34,741 bases of DNA from Utricularia gibba (taxonomy: Eukaryota > Streptophyta > Magnoliopsida > Lamiales > Lentibulariaceae), in contig NEEC01000212.1 in assembly GCA_002189035.1 (NCBI GenBank), positions 1 through 34,741 of the forward strand, read 5' to 3'. Of this stretch, positions 1-10,900 are shown piece after piece. Each line of letters opens with the position of its first letter. Positions within the stretch are counted from its first letter, which is position 1. Under the pieces are notes generated by a model. That model was not told the DNA's origin, ran no database searches, and saw nothing but the letters and a program-made list of their open reading frames with translations. Made by a program: the position numbers and the translations under genes.

Positions 1-519
1 TTTCATTGCGCATCACCATTCGGGTGCAGCCTAAAAATCACACGTGCACTGGATTCGTTAAAATAAACATTTTGCGTACCTGGAGTATAATAGTGTTGGG
101 ATAAGTGATGCCACGAAATTCATTGTAACATGTGACTTTTTTCCATCTTGATCGCATATCCGATGAAGTTTGACACCATATGTTTGGCTGTTGATTGATG
201 CAATTAGTTGCATGATACTTCTGATTCTTGATGCACCATTCCATACACCATGTCTCTAGTGGCTATTGATTCTTTTGCCGTGTATCTTTTGCATCAATTT
301 CGAGAACGAGAAGCACATTATTAAACGCAGCCACCAAGGAAGGACACGTAAGACACTTTTCGTTGTGGTTTGTTTTTAATATGTCCACAGTTATCGGACA
401 AACGTAACTCCAATTATACTACTTGGAGCACGAAAGGGCTTCCCAATGGTGTGCTGAAGAGTTAGGCTCTGCATGTTTTGGAAGAGGTGCTTCGTGGACC
501 AGGATGTGCGACATAGTCA
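1..519 (+). repeat. Atypical first monomer (unit 1) with scattered small deletions
   Basis: The unit is 519 bp. Compared with the other copies it has short losses inside otherwise nearly invariant segments: aattcattgtaac instead of aattcatgatgtaac (about 118-127), catatgtttggc with one T fewer (about 178-189), ttccatac instead of ttcccatac, ggctattgatt with one T fewer (about 262-272), cgaaaggg in place of cgaatcggg or cgaataggg, and tgctgaagag lacking AT (about 452-461). It also carries the taaacatttt...ggagtataatag spacer allele. The errors fall on the conserved boxes, unlike elsewhere. This unit may be a genuinely degraded copy or a lower-quality stretch near a contig edge; the sequence cannot decide. 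Confidence 0.75.
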
Positions 520-3500
520 TTTCATTGCGCATCACCATTCGGGTGCAGCCTAAAAATCACACGTGCACTGGATTTGTTAAAAATAAATATTTGCATATCC
601 TGAGTATACAACAGTGTTGGGATAAGTGATGCCACGAAATTCATGATGTAACATGTGACTTTTTTCCATCTTGATCGCATATCCGATGAAGTTTGACACC
701 ATATGTTTTGGCTGTTGATTGATTCAATTAGTTGCCATGATACTTCTGATTCTTGATGCACCATTCCCATACACCATGTCTCTAGTGGCTATTTGATTCT
801 TTTGCCGTGTATCTTTTTGCATCAATTTCGAGAACGAGAAGCACAATTAAACGCAGCCACCAAGGAAGGACACGTAAGACACTTTTCGTTGTGGTTTGTT
901 TTTAATATGTCCACAGTTATCGGACAAACGAAACTCCAAATTATACTACTTGGAGCACGAATCGGGCTTCCCAATGGTGTGCTATGAAGAGTTAGCATCT
1001 GCATGTTTTGGAAGAGGTGCTTCGTGGACCAGGATGTGCGACATAGTCATTTCATTGCGCATCACCATTCGGGGTGCAGCCTAAAAATCACACGTGCACT
1101 GGATTTGTTAAAAGTAAACATTTTTGCGTACCTGAGTATAGTGTTGGGATAAGTGATGCCACGAAATTCATGATGTAACATGTGACTTTTTTCCATCTTG
1201 ATCGCATATCCGATGAAGTTTGACACCATATGTTTTGGCAGTTGATTGATGCAATTAGTTGCATGATACTTCTGATTCTTGATGCACCATTCCCTTACAC
1301 CATGTCTCTAGTGGCTATTTGATTCTTTTGCCGTGTATCTTGTTTGCATCAATTTCGAGAACGAGAAGCACATTATTAAACGCAGCCACCAAGGAAGGAC
1401 ACGTAAGACACTTTTCGTTGTGGTTTGTTTTTAATATGTCCACAGTTATGGGACAAACGTAACTCCAATTATACTACTTGGAGCACGAATAGGGCTCCCA
1501 ATGGTGTGCTATGAAGAGTTAGCATCTGCATGTTTTGGAAGAGGTGCTTCGTGGACCAGGATGTGCGACATAGTCATTTCATTGCGCATCACCATTCGGG
1601 TGCAGCCGAAAAATCACACGTGCACTGGATTCGTTAAAAGTAAACATTTTTTGCGTACCTGGAGTATAATAGTGTTGGGATAAGTGATGCCACGAAATTC
1701 ATGATGTAACATGTGACTTTTTTCCATCTTGATCGCATATCCGATGAAGTTTGACACCATATGTTTTGGCTGTTGATTGATCAATTAGTTGCCATGATAC
1801 TTCTGATTCTTGATGCACCATTCCCATACACCATGTCTCTAGTGGCTATTTGATTCTTTTGCCGTGTATCTTGTTTGCATCAATTTCGAGAACGAGAAGC
1901 ACAATATTAAACGCAGCCACCAAGGAAGGACACGTAAGACACTTTTCGTTGTGGTTTGTTTTTAATATGTCCACAGTTATCGGACAAACGAAACTCCAAA
2001 TTATACTACTTGGAGCTCGAATCGGGCTCCCAATGGTGTGCTATGAAGAGTTAGCATCTGCATGTTTTGGAAGAGGTGCTTCGTGGACCAGGATGTGCGA
2101 CATAGTCATTTCATTGCGCATCACCATTCGGGGGTGCAGCCTAAAAATCACACGTGCACTGGATTCGTTAAAAATAAATATTTACGCATACCTGAGTATA
2201 AACAGTGTTGGGATAAGTGATGCCACGAAATTCATGATGTAACATGTGACTTTTTTCCATCTTGATCGCATATCCGATGAAGTTTGACACCATATGTTTT
2301 GGCAGTTGATTGATGCAATTAGTTGCATGATACTTCTGATTCTTGATGCACCATTCCCATACACCATGTCTCTAGTGGCTATTTGATTCTTTTGCCGTGT
2401 ATCTTGTTTGCATCAATTTCGAGAACGAGAAGCACATTATTAAACGCAGCCACCAAGGAAGGACACGTAAGACACTTTTCGTTTTGTTTTTAATATGTCC
2501 ACAGTTATGGACAAACGTAACTCCAATTATACTACTTGGAGCACGAATAGGGCTTCCCAATGGTGTGCTATGAAGAGTTAGCATCTGCATGTTTTGGAAG
2601 AGGTGCTTCGTGGACCAGGATGTGCGACATAGTCATTTCATTGCGCATCACCATTCGGGTGCAGCCGAAAAATCACACGTGCACTGGATTCGTTAAAATA
2701 AACATTTTGCGTACCTGGAGTATAATAGTGTTGGGATAAGTGATGCCACGAAATTCATGATGTAACATGTGACTTTTTTCCATCTTGATCGCATATCCGA
2801 TGAAGTTTGACACCATATGTTTTGGCTGTTGATTGATTCAATTAGTTGCCATGATACTTCTGATTCTTGATGCACCATTCCCATACACCATGTCTCTAGT
2901 GGCTATTTGATTCTTTTGCCGTGTATCTTGTTTGCATCAATTTCGAGAACGAGAAGCACAATATTAAACGCCACCAAGGAAGGACACGTAAGACACTTTT
3001 CGTTTGTTTTTAATATGTCCACAGTTATCGGACAAACGAAACTCCAAATTATACTACTTGGAGCGAATCGGGCTTCCCAATGGTGTGCTATGAAGAGTTA
3101 GCATCTGCATGTTTTGGAAGAGGTGCTTCGTGGACCAGGATGTGCGACATAGTCATTTCATTGCGCATCACCATTCGGGGTGCAGCCTAAAAATCACACG
3201 TGCACTGGATTTGTTAAAAATAAATATTTTTGCATATCCTGAGTATAACAGTGTTGGGATAAGTGATGCCACGAAATTCATGATGTAACATGTGACTTTT
3301 TTCCATCTTGATCGCATATCCGATGAAGTTTGACACCATATGTTTTGGCTGTTGATTGATGCAATTAGTTGCTATGATACTTCTGATTCTTGATGCACCA
3401 TTCCCTTACACCATGTCTCTAGTGGCTATTTGATTCTTTTGCCGTGTATCTTGTTTGCATCAATTTCGAGAACGAGAAGCACATTATTAAACGCAGCCAC

Positions 3501-5283
3501 CAAGGAAGGACACGTAAGACACTTTTCGTTGTGGTTTGTTTTTAATATGTCCACAGTTATCGGACAAACGTAACTCCAATTATACTACTTGGAGCACGAA
3601 TAGGGCTTCCCAATGGTGTGCTATGAAGAGTTAGCATCTGCATGTTTTGGAAGAGGTGCTTCGTGGACCAGGATGTGCGACATAGTCATTTCATTGCGCA
3701 TCACCATTCGGGGTGCAGCCGAAAAATCACACGTGCACTGGATTCGTTAAAAGTAAACATTTTTGCGTACCTGGAGTATAATAGTGTTGGGATAAGTGAT
3801 GCCACGAAATTCATGATGTAACATGTGACTTTTTTCCATCTTGATCGCATATCCGATGAAGTTTGACACCATATGTTTTGGCTGTTGATTGATTCAATTA
3901 GTTGCCATGATACTTCTGATTCTTGATGCACCATTCCCATACACCATGTCTCTAGTGGCTATTTGATTCTTTTGCCGTGTATCTTGTTTGCATCAATTTC
4001 GAGAACGAGAAGCACAATATTAAACGCAGCCACCAAGGAAGGACACGTAAGACACTTTTCGTTGTGGTTTGTTTTTAATATGTCCACAGTTATCGGACAA
4101 ACGAAACTCCAAATATACTACTTGGAGCTCGAATCGGGCTTCCCAATGGTGTGCTATGAAGAGTTAGGATCTGCATGTTTTGGAAGAGGTGCTTCGTGGA
4201 CCAGGATGTGCGACATAGTCATTTCATTGCGCATCACCATTCGGGGTGCAGCCTAAAAATCACACGTGCACTGGATTCGTTAAAAGTAAATTTTTGCGTA
4301 CCTGGAGTATAATAGTGTTGGGATAAGTGATGCCACGAAATTCATGATGTAACATGTGACTTTTTTCCATCTTGATCGCATATCCGATGAAGTTTGACAC
4401 CATATGTTTTGGCTGTTGATTGATGCAATTAGTTGCTATGATACTTCTGATTCTTGATGCACCATTCCCTTACACCATGTCTCTAGTGGCTATTTGATTC
4501 TTTTGCCGTGTATCTTGTTTGCATCAATTTCGAGAACGAGAAGCACATTATTAAACGCAGCCACCAAGGAAGGACACGTAAGACACTTTTCGTTGTGGTT
4601 TGTTTTTAATATGTCCACAGTTATCGGACAAACGTAACTCCAATTATACTACTTGGAGCACGAATCGGGCTTCCCAATGGTGTGCTATGAAGAGTTAGCA
4701 TCTGCATGTTTTGGAAGAGGTGCTTCGTGGACCAGGATGTGCGACATAGTCATTTCATTGCGCATCACCATTCGGGGTGCAGCCGAAAAATCACACGTGC
4801 ACTGGATTCGTTAAAAGTAAACATTTTGCGTACCTGAGTATAATAGTGTTGGGATAAGTGATGCCACGAAATTCATGATGTAACATGTGACTTTTTTCCA
4901 TCTTGATCGCATATCCGATGAAGTTTGACACCATATGTTTTGGCTGTTGATTGATTCAATTAGTTGCCATGATACTTCTGATTCTTGATGCACCATTCCC
5001 ATACACCATGTCTCTAGTGGCTATTTGATTCTTTTGCCGTGTATCTTGTTTGCATCAATTTCGAGAACGAGAAGCACATTATTAAACGCAGCCACCAAGG
5101 AAGGACACGTAAGACACTTTTCGTTGTGGTTTGTTTTAATATGTCCACAGTTATCGGACAAACGAAACTCCAAATTATACTACTTGGAGCTCGAATCGGG
5201 CTTCCCAATGGTGTGCTATGAAGAGTTAGGCTCTGCATGTTTTGGAAGAGGTGCTTCGTGGACCAGGATGTGCGACATAGTCA
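520..5283 (+). repeat. Dimeric higher-order repeat block, ~1.06 kb period (units 2-10)
   Basis: Two monomer types alternate. Type A (units 2, 4, 6, 8, 10) has ttgccatgatac, usually then ttcccatac, and the variant acgaaactcc, which starts at 928, 1988, 3036, 4101 and 5162 (steps of 1060, 1048, 1065 and 1061 bp). Type B (units 3, 5, 7, 9) has gatgcaattag, ttgcatg or ttgctatg, cattattaaac and acgtaactcc; three of the four have ttcccttac and unit 5 has ttcccatac. A GAGCTC site sits in units 4 (2013-2018), 8 (4125-4130) and 10 (5187-5192) only. Alternating linked variants at a doubled period define a two-monomer higher-order unit. Confidence 0.85.
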
Positions 5284-5857
5284 TTTCATTGCGCATCACC
5301 ATTCGGGTGCAGCCTAAAAATCACACGTGCACTGGATTTGTTAAAAATAAATATTTACGCATATCCTGAGTATACAACAGTGTTGGGATAAGTGATGCCA
5401 CGAAATTCATGATGTAACATGTGACTTTTTTCCATCTTGATCGCATATCCGATGAAGTTTGACACCATATGTTTTGGCTGTTGATTGATTCAATTAGTTG
5501 CCATGATACTTCTGATTCTTGATGCACCATTCCCATACACCATGTCTCTAGTGGCTATTTGATTCTTTTGCCGTGTATCTTGTTTGCATCAATTTCGAGA
5601 ACGAGAAGCACATATTAAACGCAGCCACCAAGGAAGGACACGTAAGACACTTTTCGTTGTGGTTTGTTTTTAATATGTCCACAGTTATCGGACAAACGTA
5701 ACTCCAAATTATACTACTTGGAGCACGAATAGGGCTTCCCAATGGTGTGCTATGAAGAGTTAGCATCTGCATGTTTTGGAAGAGGTGCTTCGTGGACCAG
5801 GATGTGCGACATAGTCATTTCATTGCGCATCACCATTCGGGTGCAGCCTAAAAATCA

Positions 5858-5863
5858 CACGTG
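5858..5863. promoter_or_regulatory. CACGTG (G-box/E-box) site, one per monomer
   Basis: The palindrome CACGTG lies in the invariant context tcacacgtgcac in every copy I checked, from 41-46 in unit 1 to 34322-34327 in unit 66. CACGTG is the consensus of many plant bZIP and bHLH factors and of animal and fungal bHLH factors such as the MYC/MAX and Cbf1 types. Whether anything binds it here is not shown. It borders the AT-rich variable spacer. Confidence 0.5.
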
Positions 5864-5881
5864 CACTGGATTTGTTAAAAA

Positions 5882-5891
5882 TAAATATTTA
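5882..5891. repeat. TAAATATTTA palindrome in the AT-rich spacer
   Basis: The spacer between CACGTG and gttgggataag has two main alleles. One has the palindrome TAAATATTTA followed by acgcatatcctgagtatac, as here. The other has taaacattttt followed by gcgtacctggagtataatag or a close form, in units 1, 3, 4, 6, 8, 10, 15, 20, 23 and 24. Unit 9 is a shortened version and units 14 and 22 are mixed. Copies with taaattta or taaatttta (23937-23944, 25454-25462, 31704-31712, 33817-33824) have lost the palindrome centre. Confidence 0.65.
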
Positions 5892-5915
5892 CGCATATCC
5901 TGAGTATACAACAGT

Positions 5916-6018
5916 GTTGGGATAAGTGATGCCACGAAATTCATGATGTAACATGTGACTTTTTTCCATCTTGATCGCATATCCGATGAAGTTTGACACC
6001 ATATGTTTTGGCTGTTGA
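5916..6018 (+). repeat. Conserved core of the monomer (shown in unit 12)
   Basis: From gttgggataagtgatgcc to ggctgttgatt the sequence is essentially the same in nearly all 66 copies. The few exceptions I see are one- to three-base losses: gtgatgccgaaattc near 20311-20325, ttccattgatcg near 20879, gactttttcc with five T near 19811, ttttttatcttg near 29166, caccatgttttgg near 28678, and the changes in unit 1. Constancy here contrasts with the indel-rich intervals on either side. It could reflect selection for protein binding or simply homogenisation with few slippage-prone words. Confidence 0.7.
5960..5965 (+). other. Conserved T6 run in every monomer core
   Basis: A run of six T after acatgtgac is present in nearly every copy (five T near 19814). 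On the plus strand such a run could end RNA polymerase III transcription, but no tRNA-like A/B box promoter is recognised upstream. It is recorded as a conserved homopolymer only. Confidence 0.4.
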
Positions 6019-6028
6019 TTGATTCAAT
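6018..6028. repeat. Polymorphic palindrome ATTGA-T-TCAAT
   Basis: The arms ATTGA and TCAAT are exact reverse complements around one base. Copies differ mainly at the centre: gattcaat (most A types), gatgcaat (many B types), gattgcaat (near 13481) and gatcaat. The last makes the perfect 10-bp palindrome ATTGATCAAT at 1776-1785, 10816-10825, 14547-14556 and 19341-19350. This is one of the diagnostic sites separating types A and B. Confidence 0.7.
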
Positions 6029-6236
6029 TAGTTGCCATGATACTTCTGATTCTTGATGCACCATTCCCATACACCATGTCTCTAGTGGCTATTTGATTCT
6101 TTTGCCGTGTATCTTGTTTGCATCAATTTCGAGAACGAGAAGCACATTATTAAACGCAGCCACCAAGGAAGGACACGTAAGACACTTTTCGTTGTGGTTT
6201 GTTTTTAATATGTCCACAGTTATCGGACAAACGTAA

Positions 6237-6257
6237 CTCCAATTATACTACTTGGAG
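6237..6257. repeat. Inverted repeat CTCCAA...TTGGAG with variable loop
   Basis: CTCCAA (6237-6242) and TTGGAG (6252-6257) are exact reverse complements separated by about nine AT-rich bases. Left-half copies vary little here (ctccaattatac, ctccaaattatac, ctccatattatac). In the right half the loop contracts: 22194-22205, 26293-26304 and 29953-29964 read CTCCACTTGGAG, and 24796-24810, 25286-25300, 25788-25799 and 29435-29447 are intermediate. A stem-loop or cruciform is possible but short. Confidence 0.75.
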
Positions 6258-7945
6258 CACGAATAGGGCTTCCCAATGGTGTGCTATGAAGAGTTAGGCA
6301 TCTGCATGTTTTGGAAGAGGTGCTTCGTGGACCAGGATGTGCGACATAGTCATTTCATTGCGCATCACCATTCGGGGTGCAGCCTAAAAATCACACGTGC
6401 ACTGGATTTGTTAAAAATAAATATTTACGCATATCCTGAGTATACAACAGTGTTGGGATAAGTGATGCCACGAAATTCATGATGTAACATGTGACTTTTT
6501 TCCATCTTGATCGCATATCCGATGAAGTTTGACACCATATGTTTTGGCTGTTGATTGATTCAATTAGTTGCCATGATACTTCTGATTCTTGATGCACCAT
6601 TCCCTTACACCATGTCTCTAGTGGCTATTTGATTCTTTTGCCGTGTATGCATCAATTTCGAGAACGAGAAGCACATTATTAAACGCAGCCACCAAGGAAG
6701 GACACGTAAGACACTTTTCGTTGTGGTTTGTTTTTAATATGTCCACAGTTATCGGACAAACGTAACTCCAAATTATACTACTTGGAGCACGAATAGGGCT
6801 TCCCAATGGTGTGCTATGAAGAGTTAGCATCTGCATGTTTTGGAAGAGGTGCTTCGTGGACCAGGATGTGCGACATAGTCATTTCATTGCGCATCACCAT
6901 TCGGGGTGCAGCCTAAAAATCACACGTGCACTGGATTTGTTAAAATAAACATTTTTGCATATCCTGAGTATAACAGTGTTGGGATAAGTGATGCCACGAA
7001 ATTCATGATGTAACATGTGACTTTTTTCCATCTTGATCGCATATCCGATGAAGTTTGACACCATATGTTTTGGCTGTTGATTGATGCAATTAGTTGCATG
7101 ATACTTCTGATTCTTGATGCACCATTCCCATACACCATGTCTCTAGTGGCTATTTGATTCTTTTGCCGTGTATCTTGTTTGCATCAATTTCGAGAACGAG
7201 AAGCACATTATTAAACGCAGCCACCAAGGAAGGACACGTAAGACACTTTTCGTTGTGGTTTGTTTTTAATATGTCCACAGTTATCGGACAAACGTAACTC
7301 CAATTATACTACTTGGAGCACGAATAGGGCTTCCCAATGGTGTGCTATGAAGAGTTAGCATCTGCATGTTTTGGAAGAGGTGCTTCGTGGACCAGGATGT
7401 GCGACATAGTCATTTCATTGCGCATCACCATTCGGGGTGCAGCCGAAAAATCACACGTGCACTGGATTCGTTAAAAGTAAACATTTTTGCGTACCTGGAG
7501 TATAATAGTGTTGGGATAAGTGATGCCACGAAATTCATGATGTAACATGTGACTTTTTTCCATCTTGATCGCATATCCGATGAAGTTTGACACCATATGT
7601 TTTGGCTGTTGATTGATTCAATTAGTTGCCATGATACTTCTGATTCTTGATGCACCATTCCCTTACACCATGTCTCTAGTGGCTATTTGATTCTTTTGCC
7701 GTGTATCTTGTTTGCATCAATTTCGAGAACGAGAAGCACATATTAAACGCAGCCACCAAGGAAGGACACGTAAGACACTTTTCGTTGTGGTTTGTTTTTA
7801 ATATGTCCACAGTTATCGGACAAACGTAACTCCAAATTATACTACTTGGAGCACGAATAGGGCTTCCCAATGGTGTGCTATGAAGAGTTAGCATCTGCAT
7901 GTTTTGGAAGAGGTGCTTCGTGGACCAGGATGTGCGACATAGTCA

Positions 7946-10900
7946 TTTCATTGCGCATCACCATTCGGGGTGCAGCCTAAAAATCACACGTGCACTGGAT
8001 TTGTTAAAAATAAATATTTTACGCATATCCTGAGTATAACAGTGTTGGGATAAGTGATGCCACGAAATTCATGATGTAACATGTGACTTTTTTCCATCTT
8101 GATCGCATATCCGATGAAGTTTGACACCATATGTTTTGGCTGTTGATTGATTCAATTAGTTGCCATGATACTTCTGATTCTTGATGCACCATTCCCATAC
8201 ACCATGTCTCTAGTGGCTATTTGATTCTTTTGCCGTGTATCTTGTTTGCATCAATTTCGAGAACGAGAAGCACATATTAAACGCAGCCACCAAGGAAGGA
8301 CACGTAAGACACTTTTCGTTGTGGTTTGTTTTTAATATGTCCACAGTTATCGGACAAACGTAACTCCAAATTATACTACTTGGAGCACGAATAGGGCTTC
8401 CCAATGGTGTGCTATGAAGAGTTAGGCATCTGCATGTTTTGGAAGAGGTGCTTCGTGGACCAGGATGTGCGACATAGTCATTTCATTGCGCATCACCATT
8501 CGGGGTGCAGCCTAAAAATCACACGTGCACCGGATTTGTTAAAAATAAATATTTACGCATACCTGAGTATACAACAGTGTTGGGATAAGTGATGCCACGA
8601 AATTCATGATGTAACATGTGACTTTTTTCCATCTTGATCGCATATCCGATGAAGTTTGACACCATATGTTTTGGCTGTTGATTGATGCAATTAGTTGCTA
8701 TGATACTTCTGATTCTTGATGCACCATTCCCTTACACCATGTCTCTAGTGGCTATTTGATTCTTTTGCCGTGTATCTTGTTTGCATCAATTTCGAGAACG
8801 AGAAGCACATTATTAAACGCAGCCACCAAGGAAGGACACGTAAGACACTTTTCGTTGTGGTTTGTTTTTAATATGTCCACAGTTATCGGACAAACGTAAC
8901 TCCAATATATACTACTTGGAGCACGAATAGGGCTTCCCAATGGTGTGCTATGAAGAGTTAGGCATCTGCATGTTTTGGAAGAGGTGCTTCGTGGACCAGG
9001 ATGTGCGACATAGTCATTTCATTGCGCATCACCATTCGGGTGCAGCCTAAAAATCACACGTGCACTGGATTTGTTAAAAATAAATATTTACGCATATCCT
9101 GAGTATACAACAGTGTTGGGATAAGTGATGCCACGAAATTCATGATGTAACATGTGACTTTTTTCCATCTTGATCGCATATCCGATGAAGTTTGACACCA
9201 TATGTTTTGGCTGTTGATTGATTCAATTAGTTGCCATGATACTTCTGATTCTTGATGCACCATTCCCATACACCATGTCTCTAGTGGCTATTTGATTCTT
9301 TTGCCGTGTATCTTGTTTGCATCAATTTCGAGAACGAGAAGCACATTATTAAACGCAGCCACCAAGGAAGGACACGTAAGACACTTTTCGTTGTGGTTTG
9401 TTTTTAATATGTCCACAGTTATGGACAAACGTAACTCCAAATTATACTACTTGGAGCACGAATAGGGCTTCCCAATGGTGTGCTATGAAGAGTTAGCATC
9501 TGCATGTTTTGGAAGAGGTGCTTCGTGGACCAGGATGTGCGACATAGTCATTTCATTGCGCATCACCATTCGGGGTGCAGCCTAAAAATCACACGTGCAC
9601 TGGATTTGTTAAAAATAAATATTTACGCATATCCTGAGTATACAACAGTGTTGGGATAAGTGATGCCACGAAATTCATGATGTAACATGTGACTTTTTTC
9701 CATCTTGATCGCATATCCGATGAAGTTTGACACCATATGTTTTGGCTGTTGATTGATGCAATTAGTTGCTATGATACTTCTGATTCTTGATGCACCATTC
9801 CCTTACACCATGTCTCTAGTGGCTATTTGATTCTTTTGCCGTGTATCTTTTGCATCAATTTCGAGAACGAGAAGCACATTATTAAACGCAGCCACCAAGG
9901 AAGGACACGTAAGACACTTTTCGTTGTGGTTTGTTTTTAATATGTCCACAGTTATCGGACAAACGTAACTCCAATTATACTACTTGGAGCACGAATAGGG
10001 CTTCCCAATGGTGTGCTATGAAGAGTTAGCATCTGCATGTTTTGGAAGAGGTGCTTCGTGGACCAGGATGTGCGACATAGTCATTTCATTGCGCATCACC
10101 ATTCGGGGTGCAGCCTAAAAATCACACGTGCACTGGATTTGTTAAAAGTAAACATTTTTGCGTACCTGAGTATAATAGTGTTGGGATAAGTGATGCCACG
10201 AAATTCATGATGTAACATGTGACTTTTTTCCATCTTGATCGCATATCCGATGAAGTTTGACACCATATGTTTTGGCTGTTGATTGATTCAATTAGTTGCC
10301 ATGATACTTCTGATTCTTGATGCACCATTCCCATACACCATGTCTCTAGTGGCTATTTGATTCTTTTGCCGTGTATCTTGTTTGCATCAATTTCGAGAAC
10401 GAGAAGCACATATTAAACGCAGCCACCAAGGAAGGACACGTAAGACACTTTTCGTTGTGGTTTGTTTTTAATATGTCCACAGTTATCGGACAAACGTAAC
10501 TCCAAATTATACTACTTGGAGCACGAATCGGGCTTCCCAATGGTGTGCTATGAAGAGTTAGCATCTGCATGTTTTGGAAGAGGTGCTTCGTGGACCAGGA
10601 TGTGCGACATAGTCATTTCATTGCGCATCACCATTCGGGGTGCAGCCTAAAAATCACACGTGCACTGGATTGTTAAAAATAAATATTTACGCATATCCTG
10701 AGTATACAACAGTGTTGGGATAAGTGATGCCACGAAATTCATGATGTAACATGTGACTTTTTTCCATCTTGATCGCATATCCGATGAAGTTTGACACCAT
10801 ATGTTTTGGCTGTTGATTGATCAATTAGTTGCTATGATACTTCTGATTCTTGATGCACCATTCCCTTACACCATGTCTCTAGTGGCTATTTGATTCTTTT

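Larger units (their letters stand above)
5818..6352 (+). repeat. Reference satellite monomer (unit 12, 535 bp)
   Basis: This is a full-length copy without obvious deletions, used here to describe monomer anatomy. In order it holds: a conserved anchor segment; a CACGTG site (5858-5863); an AT-rich variable spacer with TAAATATTTA (5882-5891); a strongly conserved core of about 105 bp (about 5916-6018) containing a T6 run; a palindromic junction ATTGATTCAAT (6018-6028); a conserved stretch through the tctctagtggctatttgatt segment; a short variable stretch before gcatcaatttcgag; a conserved stretch around gccaccaaggaaggacacg; a T-rich stretch; a CTCCAA/TTGGAG dyad (6237-6257); and a variable tail ending at gttaggcatctgc before the next gaggtgcttcgtggacc. 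About 18-20 CpG dinucleotides are present. No frame is open across the monomer. Confidence 0.9.
4753..8480 (+). repeat. Register break in the A/B dimer (units 10-16)
   Basis: Units 10, 11 and 12 are consecutive A-like copies (gattcaattag, ttgccatg, cccatac). Units 13 (6353-6881) and 15 (7413-7945) are hybrids that read ttgccatg (A) followed about 35 bp later by cccttac (B). Unit 14 (6882-7412) reads gatgcaattagttgcatg followed by cccatac. Alternation resumes with unit 16 (A) and unit 17 (B). Unit 13 also lacks seven bases in the gtat...gcatc interval (6644-6652 reads gtatgcatc). The pattern fits out-of-register exchange between monomers, with crossovers confined to short intervals between markers. 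Confidence 0.75.

Noticed and set aside
1850-2242. Longest open frame, 130 codons on the plus strand
   Set aside because: It crosses a monomer boundary and exists only because chance indels join two frames in unit 4; neighbouring units do not keep it open.
3059-3074. Possible CENP-B box (TTCGnnnnAnnCGGG) around ggagcgaatcggg and related words
   Set aside because: Neither strand matches the essential spacing and bases; only the CGGG or TTCG parts occur by themselves.
5321-5536. Recurrent minus-strand frame of about 71 codons (MGMVHQESEVSW...) seen in dozens of monomers
   Set aside because: It repeats because the DNA repeats. Copies are often shortened, start-shifted or frameshifted by satellite indels, it lies largely in the monomer core, and no recognised domain or coding signature is visible.
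5960-5965. RNA polymerase III gene ending at the T6 run
   Set aside because: No convincing A box and B box pair lies upstream, and no tRNA-, 5S- or SINE-like structure is recognised.
6126-6142. Heat-shock-element-like word ttcgagaacgagaag
   Set aside because: TTCnnGAA is present, but the next GAA is six rather than five bases on and no third inverted unit follows, so it is not a proper element.
5818-6352. Older internal repetition of the monomer (caccattc twice; atgttttgg twice; acaccat twice)
   Set aside because: Shared words are only 7-9 bases, at inconsistent spacings (about 80, 220 and 300 bp), so a trimeric origin is not supported.
5818-6352. Array of regularly spaced repeats as a CRISPR locus
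   Set aside because: The repeat unit is about 530 bp with no unique spacers and no cas genes; this is satellite organisation.
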